Shown in pieces: positions 1 through 10,489 of a stretch of DNA of 64,000 bases; position 1 is the first letter of the stretch, and the number at the start of each line of letters is the position of its first letter. This DNA is from Pontederia crassipes (taxonomy: Eukaryota; Streptophyta; Magnoliopsida; Commelinales; Pontederiaceae): NCBI GenBank assembly GCA_030549335.1, contig JAUKPH010000017.1:13973501-14037500 (forward strand), in the 5' to 3' direction. Under the pieces are notes generated by a model, which saw only the letters and a program-made list of their open reading frames with translations, searched no databases and was not told the origin of the DNA. Made by a program: the position numbers and the translations under genes.

Positions 1-296
1 CTTACCTCTTGAACAAAGAAGAAGGTAGTGCGATGTAAAAAATGTTATTCTCTCCCTATAAGAAAAGAGAAAGCTAGTGAATCTCCGATGGTCTCGAGAT
101 TTAGAAGTCAAAGCGGGGACGTAAGCCAAGGAGTTGGGCCGAACGTCGTCAACGTATTATGCTTTCTTGAGTTTGATCCTTCTTACTTGCCTTTTACTTT
201 CTTGCGATCATATTTTCTAAAATCGCCTTTTATGTTTTTCGATTATAATTTTTACACACCAATTCAACCTCCCCTCTTGGTGCTTTCGATCTAACA
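1..296 (+). repeat. 3' end of the 5' LTR, SIRE-like element
   Basis: This stretch matches 10000-10278 closely (shared 'gaacaaagaagaaggca/t', 'ggtctcgag', 'cttggtgctttcgat'). It ends in 'ctaaca' just before the primer binding site, as expected for an LTR end in CA. The upstream part lies outside the window. Confidence 0.88.
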
Positions 297-298
297 AT

Positions 299-314
299 TA
301 GTATCAGAGCCAAG
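299..314 (+). other. Primer binding site, initiator Met-tRNA type
   Basis: 'tagtatcagagccaag' differs by one base from the usual plant copia site that starts TGGTATCAGAGC. It begins 3 bp after the LTR end. Confidence 0.85.
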
Positions 315-350
315 TTGCTCTTATTTTAAGATTTAAACATGTTTTTAGCT

Positions 351-1840
351 ATGACATCAAATGGTTTTACTTTGGGTTAAGGCCAATCCACAAATCGTCC
401 TTCACTTTTTAATGCTTCAAATTTTGCCTATTGGAAAATTAGAATGCCATCTTATCTATGTTCTATTGATATTGACATTTGGGATATAATTGAAAATGGA
501 TTTGATTTGCATGGAGAATCACCTTTGGAATATATCGAAGATGAGAGATTATTGTAAAGTTAGATTGGAAAGCAAAAAGTACTTTTTTGTGCTTTAGATG
601 CAATAGAATTTAATCATGTTTTTAGTTGTCAAAGTGCTTATAAAATATGGAGAAAACTTATCATTACACATGAAGGTATCAATAAAATTAAGGAGTCTAA
701 ACTAAACATTTTGAATCATCAATATGATTTCTTTAAGATGCATGAAAATGAATCCATAAATGAAATGATTATACATTTTAATGATCTTGTGAATGGCTTA
801 ACCTCCTTGGGAGAGCCACGGACTAACTCTCAAAAAGTGAAAAAATTTCTCAGGTCCCTTTCTTCCAAGTGGCACACGAAGAGAATCGTGATTAAAGAGA
901 ATGATTTAAATAAATTAGATTTTGATAATCTTATAAGATCTCTCTTGACCTATAAGATTGGAATAAAGGAAGATGAAAAAAATAAGTGTTTCCGAAAAGA
1001 AGACCTTGGCTTTAAAAGAAAGGATGGATGAAGGAGAAACGAGTGAAGAAGATGAAAATCTTGAGGGAAAGAAGCTAGCCTTGTATGCTAAGAAGCTTGA
1101 CAAATATCTTAAGTTTGTCAAGTAAAAAAAAAAAAGAGAACAGCTTCGCCAAGAGAAGATCCTCGACAAACAAAAATCAAATAACTCATAGAAGGTTGGA
1201 CACTATTAGAATGAGTGTCCAAATCTAGCTAAGAAAGAAAAAGAAGGAGAAAACTCAAAGAAGAAAAAGAAAGCTCTTCAAGTCACTTGGAATGGAAGTG
1301 AAGATGAGGAGAATGACTCCAACACCTTCTCAAGTGATGATGAGGTAGCCTACATATGTCTAATGATAAATAGCCATGAGGTCATCTAACTCATCTAAAT
1401 ATAGTGATAATGAATCTTTTGATATGCATGATAAGTTTAGAATTCTTATAGATAAATATGAGGGTTTGAAGGTAGAATTTGAAAAGTTGAAAAATGAACA
1501 TGATTCCAAAGTATGTGAAAAATTTCAATTTACTAGATGATAAGAACTCTAGTTTAAAATTTATGATTGAAACATTGAAAATGGAAAATAATACTTTGAA
1601 ATTATTTTGTGAAAAATAGACTTGTAGTGTTGAATCTTTGAAAAATGAAAATTCCATTTGATACTAAGAAGGATAAAAGGATTCAATTTGTTAGAGCATC
1701 ACAAAATCTTTATACAAAATCACATATCACTTGCTTTCATTGTGGCTATAAATGACATTATTCTTATGAATGCAAAATTAGAAAAGAGATAAATAGCGGT
1801 ATGGAGAAGATTTGGATTCACTAAAATGATCACATCTAAC
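351..1840 (+). pseudogene. copia gag (UBN2-type), broken
   Basis: The frame starting at ATG 351 gives a copia-type capsid: an early '...FAYWKIRM' block near 425-450, then 'MHENESINEMIIHFNDLVNGL' wording at 738-800 and 'SLGEPRTNSQKVKKFLRSL' at 807-860, typical of plant UBN2 gag. Two zinc-knuckle remnants follow: 'GHY*NECP' near 1195-1225, and 'CFHCGYK' with H and C partners at about 1735-1775. In-frame stops occur at about 376, 557, 1029 and later. The protein would package the element's RNA. No intact product is possible. Confidence 0.8.
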
Positions 1841-1924
1841 CAAAATGGACGGAAGCAAATTTGGGTAGCAAAAGGATGAGAATCTTAATGTCATTCTTGT
1901 AGGGAGCTTCAAAGGACAATGAAG

Positions 1925-4890
1925 GTAAATGATATTTGGATAGTGGATGCTCAAAACATATGACCACTATTCCATAAAATTTCATTACCTTGGAAAAAAA
2001 TGGAAGAAAAATTACCTTTAGAGATAATAACAAAGGAAGACTAATCGGTATAAGTAATGTTGGTAATAATGATAAAGTATACTTGGAGAATGTTTGGCTA
2101 GTTAAAAATTTAAAACATAAATTAATTAGCATAAGTCAATTATGTGATAAGAATTATTTACTAAAATTTGAAATGGACAAATGCTTGATTCAAGATGAAA
2201 ACAAAGAGGTTCTACATAGGGGTTTTAGATAAAATAATGTATATAAAATTGATTTTGAAAACTTGAAAAATAAAAAAGGTCTTAGTGTTATGCATGATGA
2301 TATAAACTTATGGCATAGAAGATTATGACATGTAAATTTTAAGTTGTTAAATAAACTTTCAAGTCATGAATTAGTTAGAGGTTTGCCCAAAATCAAATTT
2401 GAGAAAAATAATATTTGTAACTCATGTCTTAAAAAGAAACAAATAAAAAGTTCTTTGAAATTAAAATGTGTTATTAGTATACATAGGTCTCTAGAACTTT
2501 TGCATGTTGACTTATTTGGACCTATTGATGCAGTAAGTTTGGAGGGAAGAGATATTTATTTGTGATTGTCGATGACTTGTCTCATTTTTCTTGGACTATC
2601 TTTCTCATAAGTAAAGATGAAATTATAAACATGTTTTCTAAGTTTGAAAAAAGAATACAAAATGAATTTGAACTAAAAATTGCAAAAATTAGAAGTGACC
2701 ATGTAGAGGAATTTGAAAATTACAAATTTGAATTATTTTGTGAAGAAAATGGAATTACATATAATTTTTCTACTCCTAGGACACCTCAACAAAATGGAGT
2801 GGTGGAAAGAAAAAGTAGAACTATTCAAGAAATGGTTAGGACAATATTAAATGAGAGTAATTTGCCTAAGTATTGTTTGGCGGAAGCCGTGAACACATCA
2901 TGTTATGTTTTGAAAAAAAATTACTTAGACATCCTGTAAACAAAACATGTTAAAACTTTATATGGAAAAAGGCCAAATATTTTATATTTTAAAGTGTTTG
3001 GTTGTAAATGTTATATCTTGAATATCAAAGATAAATTAGGAAAATTTGATGCAAAATATGATGATAGTGTGTTTCTTGGCTACTCTACTATAAGTAAGAC
3101 ATATAAAATGTATAATAAAAGAACATTAGTTGTTAAAGAATCTATCGATGTTAAATTCAATGAAGTTAATGATTTTTTTATGAGCAAGCAAGCGAATGAT
3201 GTCGAGGAAGAAATAGTTTAAGTGGAAGGATATCTTGAAGATATGCAAATTCAAAGTGAAGGCTTGGAAGAAGTGAGCATGGATACTTCAAACATGGAAC
3301 AAATGGAAAAAGCACAAGTGGAAGATAATCAAATTATTCCAAAGAATTGGAAACATGCATCATCATATCCACTTGACCAAGTTATAGATAATATACATGA
3401 AATTATAAAGACTAGACATTCCTTAAAAAATTTGTGTGCATTTTAGGCATTTCTTGCACAATTTGAACCTAGTAATATATATGAGACATTGAATGATTCA
3501 AATTGAATAAATGCTATGCATGAAGAATTAAATAATTTTAAAAATAAACTAGATGAAAATGACATCATAATTGGTACTAAATGGGTTTTTAGAAATAAAC
3601 TAGATGAAAATGACATCATAATAAGAAATAAGACAAGACTTGTAGCAAAAGGTTATTCACAAATAGAAGGAATTGATTTTGAAGAAATTCATTGCTAGAC
3701 TTGAGGCCATTAGAATGCTTTTAACTTTTGCATGTTTTAGAGGATTTAAACTTTTTCAAATGGATGTAAAATCGACTTTTCTAAATGGTTTTATAAATGA
3801 GGAAGTTTATTTTGAGTATCCTCAGGTTTTGAAAATCCAGATTTTCTTAATCATGCATTCAAACTTTTCAAAGCTCTTTATGGATTTAAACAAGCTCATA
3901 GAGACTAAGTACTTTTTTTATTGAAAATGATTTTCGAAAAGGGAAAGTTGTTGCCATATTATTTTGAAACATTTGAAAAATGATATTTAATAGTTCATAT
4001 TTATGTTGATGATATTATTTATGGTGCCACTAATGAAGTGCAAAGAGTTTGAGTCTATTATGCAAAAATAATTTGAAATGAGTCTTGTAGGTGAGCTTAC
4101 ATTCTTTTTCGGATTACAAGTCAAGCAAAATAAGAATGGAATATTTCTCAATCAAGAGAAGTATACAAAGGAGTTGCTCAAAAAATTTGGAATGGATGAA
4201 TGTAAGCCAAGTTCAACTCTCGTGTGTACCACAACAAAATTGGATAAAGATGAGAAAGACAAATCCATTGATCAAAAGAGGTATAGAGGTATTGGTAGTT
4301 TGCTTTACTTGACGGCTTTGAGGTCGGATGTCATATTTAGTGTATGCTTGTATGCAAGATTTCAATCCGCGCCTAAAGAATCACACTTAATTACCATTAA
4401 GAGAATATTGCGTTATTTAAAGCATATTTGTGATTTAAGCATTTGGTATGATAGGAACTAATCTTTTGACTTACATGCCTACACCGATGCGGATGTTATT
4501 GTATATAAAGTAGATAGGAAAATCACTAGTAGGATGTGTTGCTTTCTTGGTAACTCTCTTATCTCATGAGTTAGCAAAAAGCAAAACTCCATTGCACTCT
4601 TTACCGCTAAAGCCGAATATATAGCACAAATATTATGGGTAAAACAACAATTACTTGATTTTGGTATAAGGTGTCCAAGTATACCCATGAAGTGCGATAA
4701 CACAAGTGCAATAGAGATGACCAAAAATACAATTCCTTGCATTATCACTTCATTAGAGAACATGTGACACTTAAGGATATTACTATTGAACATGTGCCTA
4801 CCGAAATTCAACTTGCAGATATTTTTACAAAACCCTAAAGAGAGGAAAGATTTTGTATGCTTAGACGTGAACTTGGGATGTTAGGAACTT
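1925..4890 (+). pseudogene. copia pol (PR-INT-RT-RNaseH), broken
   Basis: In order on the plus strand: a protease remnant 'LDSGCSKHMT' at about 1936-1965; a GAG-pre-integrase zinc region ending 'NSCLKKKQ' (2418-2442); an integrase core with 'LLHVDLFGP' (2500-2526), 'DDLSHFSW' and 'TPQQNGVVERK' (2781-2813) supplying the D, D and E residues; a reverse transcriptase start 'GTKWVFRNK' (3572-3598) with 'RLVAKGYSQIEGIDFEE' (3639-3690); the 'YVDDIIYGAT' active-site block (about 4002-4031); and RNase H, with 'ADIFTKP' near 4816-4836 at its end. Many stops and shifts separate these. A 36-base segment is duplicated in tandem near 3547-3618. The order is diagnostic for Ty1/copia. Confidence 0.88.
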
Positions 4891-4974
4891 GATTGCCTCT
4901 CAATTCACCTCATGAATGACTTAGTTATGTAAGTATCATTTGTGAATCGAATTGAATATAAAATCTCACAGACA

Positions 4975-5112
4975 TCCAGACCGGTCGATCGCTTTAAATC
5001 TGATTGGATGCCCGTTAGGTTATCAAACGTCTGATTTCGCTTGACAATATATACACTTCCAAATCAGTCATCCGAAAGTATTTTGGTCGCCCGTTTCAAC
5101 GCAATATAAAAG
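4975..5112 (+). promoter_or_regulatory. Putative internal promoter derived from LTR U3
   Basis: Seen: 5068-5097 ('cgaaagtattttggtcgccc' and flanks) closely resembles the LTR repeat unit at 9374-9405 ('tgaaaggattctggtcgacc'). A further 'gaccggtcgatcg' lies at about 4979. A TATA sequence 'TATAAAAG' follows at 5105-5112 and a pyrimidine-rich leader after that. The block sits between pol and the env-like ORF. That it drives a transcript is inference. Confidence 0.45.
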
Positions 5113-6089
5113 ACTCCGACCCAAAAACTTTCTCAATTCTTTCGAAACCATCAATTTTTTGGATGCTCGTTTTCACATGTTTGGGCCCGTCGTCATCGAC
5201 ACCCGACCCTCTACGACTTTGACGACCACTCTGTCACCCTCCACGCATCCGACAATCCTCCCCAGGGACCGGCGATCCTAATTCCGTCTCCTAGTGGCTG
5301 GCGAACACGATTACTTGGTTTGAATGCTCAAATTTTCTTCAATTTTTTCCGCTCATGCCCTAATCTCTTTCGGCACTGTCACTCACCATTGCGGGGATCC
5401 CTCAGGCGACTCTCTGGCTTCTCTCTCTCCATCGGCCTCCCTCCTTCCTTGAGTCGATTCTCAAGTATTCCTCCATCGGTCATCTTCCCTCTCTTTGTGT
5501 TCCTCGATCGATTGAGAACACCCGTGACGGTCTCCTCTATCGCACCTGAACTATCGATCTTTCTCCTCCTACTTTCGTCGCACCGCACCATCATCCTCAC
5601 CATCGTCCTTGTCGTCGTTCTTGTCATCGTGTCATTTTGTCTTCGTGTCATTATCACCGTCGTCCTCACTGCCGCCATGGCACTGTCACGCTGTCTACTC
5701 CCATCGCCCCGAAGACATCGCTCCTCCTCCTCCTACGCTTGCCAACCTGTGAGTGTCGGTTGTCCTTTTGCGGCAGCGGACAACCTCCTAGTGCGACGAT
5801 CACACTTGGATACTGTCTAGTGGCTACCACAACATCATCATCCTTGTCATTCCTCCACCTTGAACCAATCTCTTCTCTGCTTCATTTGATTTTGTCGCTA
5901 TGTGTTCGACCACTCTCATTCTCGAAAAATTTGTGAAACATGACTCCAAATAAAGCGCTCGTTTCTGGTCCCCAGAAATGAAAGGCCCAGGCATCCTCCT
6001 CTCGTCCACCTTCAGCCTCACCAACACCACCTCCAAATGAGTTTTATTCTCTCCTTTTTGTCGACACGACCACTGCCTTAAGTTTCGAA
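5113..6089. other. CT/GC-rich segment between pol and env-like ORF
   Basis: The sequence is rich in ctc, tcg and ccg triplets and is open in several frames (for example 5320-5820 plus), with no domain I recognise. The residues are mostly Ser, Pro, Leu and Arg, which is what such base composition gives by chance. It could be the leader of the env-like transcript or captured DNA. I do not call a gene. Confidence 0.4.
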
Positions 6090-7058
6090 CCATAGAAGTG
6101 GCACAAAACTTCTGGGCAGATTACGATTCCTTAAATATGGAATTTGTACATGATCTCTTTGACGGCATTGGGTGGCTCCTACTGAGACGTCAAAGAACCA
6201 GTTTATCCGGGATTGGTTAGACTCTTCTATTCCAACCTCCAAACTCCCAAATCACTTAATCTATGATCGGTACGAATTTCAATGTTCCTCACGGGGGACT
6301 TGAAAACATTGTAACTCATAAGTGGCCTTCCGATATTTCTTGGTGAGGTAGAAAACTTTTCGATGAAAGGAATTCTAAAGAAATTGAATCCCTCACTTCT
6401 TGTCAGTCACCACATTATTAGTCGGATTATCTTTCCTCATTTTGGCCATCACACCGACATGAATTATTATGATCTTCATCTACTTTATTGTATTCTCCAA
6501 AATGATTTTCCTCCGGTGAACTTTGGGGCCTATATGATTCACCACTTCATGTCCATTAAGGGAAAAATTGATTCCAAACACTCTTACAATCTTGTTCTTC
6601 AATATGGTTCTTTTCTTACTTGGATCTTTCATGAGAGTGGTATCATTATTTTTGAGACAGAGGTATGTTATACTGAGCGATCCATGGATATCATTGAAAA
6701 ATCCACCTTGAAGCTTAAGGGACTTGTTCGTAAGGGGAATGAGTGGGTCTTCGCCAAGACGAGACAAGAGGCGTCACGTGATTCAGAGTCCAACGATGCT
6801 ACCGATACCAACACCCTATAGGTGCTGCTACCAGTTAGGATATGGGTCCCTCATCTACGCTGACTAGTGGATTGGAGTTCTTCCTATATAGGTCCCTCAT
6901 GTGAAGAGTGGGATGAGATGATGACGCACTTGGATGGCATGGCTACACATTTGGATCGTATAGATGCTCGTATGGATGGCATGGTCACACATATGGAGCA
7001 CTTGAAGATCGATCATCATCGCACTCAGGATTGTCTCTTATTGCACTTTCACTCTTAG
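6090..7058 (+). pseudogene. env-like / plant-transposon-type extra ORF, broken
   Basis: The longest intact piece is 6363-6821 (152 aa), with 'MNYYDLHLLYCILQNDFP' and 'FGAYMIHHF', followed by 'SFLTWIFHESGI'. Upstream, in broken frames (6090-6360), are fragments of a 'LVRLFYSNLQ' type block. Downstream, 6867-7058 encodes a heptad-like stretch of repeated 'MxxHLDxxxxxxDGM' that could form a coiled coil. This layout is that of the extra ORF often called env-like, or 'putative plant transposon protein', that follows pol in SIRE and some gypsy elements. Its function is unknown. At least three breaks separate the pieces. Confidence 0.6.
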
Positions 7059-7224
7059 GGCTTCAACACTTCATCATATGAGAGAGATGTGCTTCCAGTG
7101 CCTAACGATGATGCTTAGTTTTTTTTCTTTTGTTTTTGTTTGTTCCCCATTTTGATGACGTCAAAAGGGGGGGATTTGTATTGTGATGAGGATTGTGATA
7201 TGATGTGATGTATGGATGGATATG

Positions 7225-8001
7225 TAGGGCTGAGCACGGGCCGGGTCGACCCGGCCCGGCCCGACCCGGGAAACCGGGAAAATAACCCGGCCCGGATTAG
7301 ATCCGGGCTGGGACCGGGTCTCTTGATTGGAAAATTCATCGGGTATCGGATCAGGACCGGGTCTGTAGTGCAGATACCCGACCCGGACCGGACCCGACCC
7401 GATATTACATACTATATAAACCCCATTTTATACGAATCTCCTCTCATTTCAATCTCCCTCTTCTCTCTCCCATATCTCTCTCCCCCTCTCCCTCTCTCTC
7501 ACGACGGCGGCGGCTCCGACGATCGTGACTCCGATGGCCCTCGCCCTCTCCTTCTCTCTCCCCCTCTCTCTCTCTCTACTCCGGCCGTCTAGTGTCGGAT
7601 CGGCCACCGGCAGGCCGATTCGGCCGCCAGGCGGCCGGATCGGCTCGCCTACTAGTCGATCCGGCCGTCTGGCGGCCGGATCAGCTCGTCTACTGGCGGC
7701 CGGATCGGCCGCAGTAGGTGAGCCGATCCGGCCGAATCGGCCACTGATAGGCCAATCCGACGTCTGACGGTCAGATGGCTGCCGGATCGGCTCGCCCGCG
7801 TCGGATCGTGGCCGCCAATCGCGCGCGATCGATTCCCGACTGCAAACCCGATCGCATTCCCGGATGGCCGGGATCGACCTGGTACCGGATCCGGCCAGGT
7901 CCGGGTCTAGTACCGGGTCGAAATTTTTTTGACCCGGCATAATTCGGGTCGGGACCGGGTCCGCTCGGACCCGGACTCGGTCCGGGGTTTGCTCAGCCCT
8001 A
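7225..8001. mobile_element. Non-autonomous hAT-type element 1 (777 bp)
   Basis: The ends are inverted ('tagggctgagca' / 'tgctcagcccta') and flanked by a perfect 8-bp duplication TGGATATG at 7217-7224 and 8002-8009. An 8-bp target duplication with a TAGGG-type end fits hAT. About 170 bp at each end is a run of 'cccgacc/gggtcggg' subterminal motifs. The centre holds a TATA-like 'ctatataaacc' (7413), a CT-rich stretch (7440-7500) and a GC-rich block of 'ggccggatcgg' repeats (7590-7790). No transposase is present. Confidence 0.9.
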
Positions 8002-8088
8002 TGGATATGGATGTTATTATGACTAGATATGGATGTTATCTTTTATGCTTTTTATGAATGAGGATGTTGTTATGGCTACTATCTCTTA

Positions 8089-8617
8089 TAGGGGTGTTCA
8101 CCGGGTCGGGTCGACCTGGTGAACCCGACGATCCGACCCGACCCGACCCAGTTCGGGTCGATGGTTGGGTCCGACCCGACCCGACCCGACCCCGACCACG
8201 GGTCGGGTTGGGTATGGGTTGGAAAATTTCAACCCGAGTCGACCCGATGACCCGATTTTTATTTTTTATTTTTTAATTTTTTCTATTTTTTATTTAAATC
8301 TAGGCCTATATTTGCTTTAAAAAATTTTAAAAAATAAAATAAAATGTTTTAAATACAGAAATAATATTTTAATAGTTATAAAATTTATTTTGTGCTTTAA
8401 AATAAATATTTAATAATATTTTTATATTTTAAAAATATAAAATTAGGAAGAAAAAAATTAAAAAAAAGGAAAATTGGGTGGTCGGGTAACCTGACCACCC
8501 GACCCAAACCAGGTCGGGTTGGGTCGAATTTCGCCCCCATGGGCAGCTTGACCCGACCCGTTGGTCGGATTGGGTTTGTTCACGGGTCAGGTCGAACCCG
8601 ACCCGTGAACACCCCTA
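8089..8617. mobile_element. Non-autonomous hAT-type element 2 (529 bp)
   Basis: The ends are 'taggggtgttcac' and its inverse 'gtgaacaccccta', with homology continuing inward through 'gggtcgggt(t)cgacc'. A perfect 8-bp duplication ATCTCTTA lies at 8081-8088 and 8618-8625. Both ends are packed with 'acccgacc' motifs. The centre (8250-8470) is AT-rich and non-coding. The terminal sequence differs from element 1, so it is a separate family that uses a similar subterminal motif. Confidence 0.9.
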
Positions 8618-8997
8618 ATCTCTTATGCCTCTTGATATGTATGTGGATGTTATTTTTATGACGTACTAGACAATGCATATAGATGATATGCTTACATGTA
8701 TTATCACATTTTATTTTTATCCTATTGTGTATAAAAAGATTGGCGTTGATTAAGAGGGAGTAATTCACATCTATTTGATATCATATTAGAAGATAAGCAT
8801 TGATTAAAGGGGAGTAATTTACATTTCATCATTTATTTATCTCCACGTCACTTTGTTTGCCATCATAAAAAGGGGAGATTGATGGCCTAAAGACCATATT
8901 CTAAGTATTTTGATGATTGCAAACAAGGAAGATGATGTATTAATGTTGCTTGAAGTGTTAGCTTGGACAGGTTAAATATTTTTCAAAAGAAAAGAAT

Positions 8998-9545
8998 GTC
9001 GTAAGATTTTTGCAGTTTTAAAATGGATGACCGAAATATTATTGGACGCCCTCTAGACATATAATGGATGACTGAAACAGATATCGAACGATCGTAGATG
9101 TCCGAGAATTCAAAATTTTTAAAATGGATAATCGAAAGAGTTTCGGTCGACCGATCTGGGTGTCAAGTTCAAAAGATAGGATATTAGACTGACGATCGAA
9201 AATCCTCTACAATGACCGTAGAAGTTCGAGAAATCAATATTTTTAAATCGAACAACTGAAAGAGTTTCAATCGACCATTCTAAATGTCAAGTTCAAAAGA
9301 CAACATATTAGACGAACAACCGAAAAGCTTCTACAACGACCGCAGAAGTTTGAGAAATTGATATTTTAAATTGGATGACTGAAAGGATTCTGGTCGACCG
9401 TTCTGGATGTCAAGTTCAAAAGACAATATATGAGACAGATGACCGAAAGGCTGATAAAACGATCGTAGAAGTATGAGAAATCGACATTTTTAAAATGAAC
9501 GACCAAAACAGTTTGGGATGACCATTTTGGGCAGCAAAGACAAAT
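8998..9545 (+). repeat. About 123-bp tandem repeats in the LTR U3
   Basis: Roughly four diverged copies have starts near 9000, 9117, 9241, 9364 and 9488. Each has 'gatgaccgaaag', a 'tcggtcgaccg'-like palindromic core, 'gtcaagttcaaaaga' and 'gaccgtagaagttcgagaaa'. They lie directly upstream of the LTR TATA box. Confidence 0.85.
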
Positions 9546-9768
9546 GACAACGACCATTTCTCTACGGACTACTACGCAGAAAAGAAAAACGACAACAATT
9601 ATTTTCTATTCAAATCGGACAATCAAAACTGTAACGGTCGACCACTGAGCATACATCGAAAAGGCGCAATGGCTAAGCTCGAAACCAAAACGGATGACCG
9701 TTTCAAAAGTGACAGCACAACTTTTTTTTTTCAAAATTTTTGCAATGGCCATATTTTGAAGAGAGACC

Positions 9769-9777
9769 TATAAAAGG
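9769..9777 (+). promoter_or_regulatory. LTR TATA box, SIRE-like element
   Basis: 'TATAAAAGG' lies downstream of the repeat array and about 500 bp before the LTR end, a normal place for the U3/R promoter. Confidence 0.65.
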
Positions 9778-10278
9778 GATTCTAAAGACTGAAGGAAGAT
9801 TATCCAAGCAATAAAATTACTCTATAGCATCTTTCAAGTCCCGAGCATTTTCAAAAGCTCAATTTTGCAAATCATCTCTTCCCTCTTCTAGTTCCTAAGT
9901 GTGAGCATTCTTGTAAGAAGAGAGAATTTGAGGAAATTCTTGTGTTCTTGTTTGGTGAATTTGAGAGCTCTTGTAAAAAGAGGTGTGCCTTACCTCTCGA
10001 GCAAAGAAGAAGGCAATGCGGTGTAGAAATGGTTATTCTCTCCCTATAAGAAAAGAGAAAGCTACTGGATCTTTGATGGTCTCGAGGTCGAGAAGTCGGA
10101 TTGGGGACGTAGGCCAAGGAATTGGGCCGAATCTCGGCAACATATTATACTTTCTTGAGTTTGATCCTTCTTACCTGCCTTTTACTTGCTTGCGATCGTA
10201 TTTTCTAAAATCGACTTTTACGTTTTTCAGTTATATTTTTTACACACCAATTCACCCCCTCTTGGTGCTTTCGATCCT

Positions 10279-10489
10279 ATAGGGTCGTCAAAACGCGATG
10301 CTAAGTGCCTCCCCTTAGCATCTATTTACCGTCTCATTATAGTTACACCATGTTGGCGCTAAATCCAGCGCCATTGGACACTACTTAGATGCTATTATCA
10401 CGCGCTAAAACTAAAACTGCGAGATAGATTATAGCGTTGTATTGGCATCAACACCTTTAATCAACATCACCGATAATGCGACGCTAAAT
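10279..10489. other. Left fragment of a CACTA-like element
   Basis: The segment is rich in 'gatgctaag', 'ggcgctaaat', 'cgcgctaaaa' and 'gcgacgctaaat', the same motifs as at 29310-29500 and 34640-35040. The Athila insertion splits it: 10485-10489 and 29305-29309 are the duplicated TAAAT. The expected CACTACAAGAA-type terminus is not present at its left edge. Confidence 0.6.

Larger units (their letters stand above)
1..10278 (+). mobile_element. Degenerate SIRE/Maximus-like Ty1/copia retrotransposon
   Basis: The end of a 5' LTR (1-296) and the end of a 3' LTR (about 10000-10278) are clearly the same sequence. Between them come a Met-tRNA-type primer site, gag and pol in copia order (protease, integrase, reverse transcriptase, RNase H), an env-like region, a purine tract 'aaaaaggggaga' and the 3' LTR. 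Integrase before reverse transcriptase defines Ty1/copia. The long pol-to-LTR region with an extra ORF and the roughly 1.4-kb LTR suit the SIRE/Maximus lineage. All ORFs carry stops and frameshifts, so the copy is dead. Two hAT-type elements lie inside it. The window starts within its 5' LTR. Confidence 0.9.
8880..10278 (+). repeat. 3' LTR of the SIRE-like element
   Basis: It begins 'tgatggcc' directly after the purine tract at 8870-8879. The last 280 bp match 1-296. The expected 'ctaaca' end is missing: homology stops at 'tcgatc' about 10276, where CACTA-type sequence begins. Confidence 0.85.
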
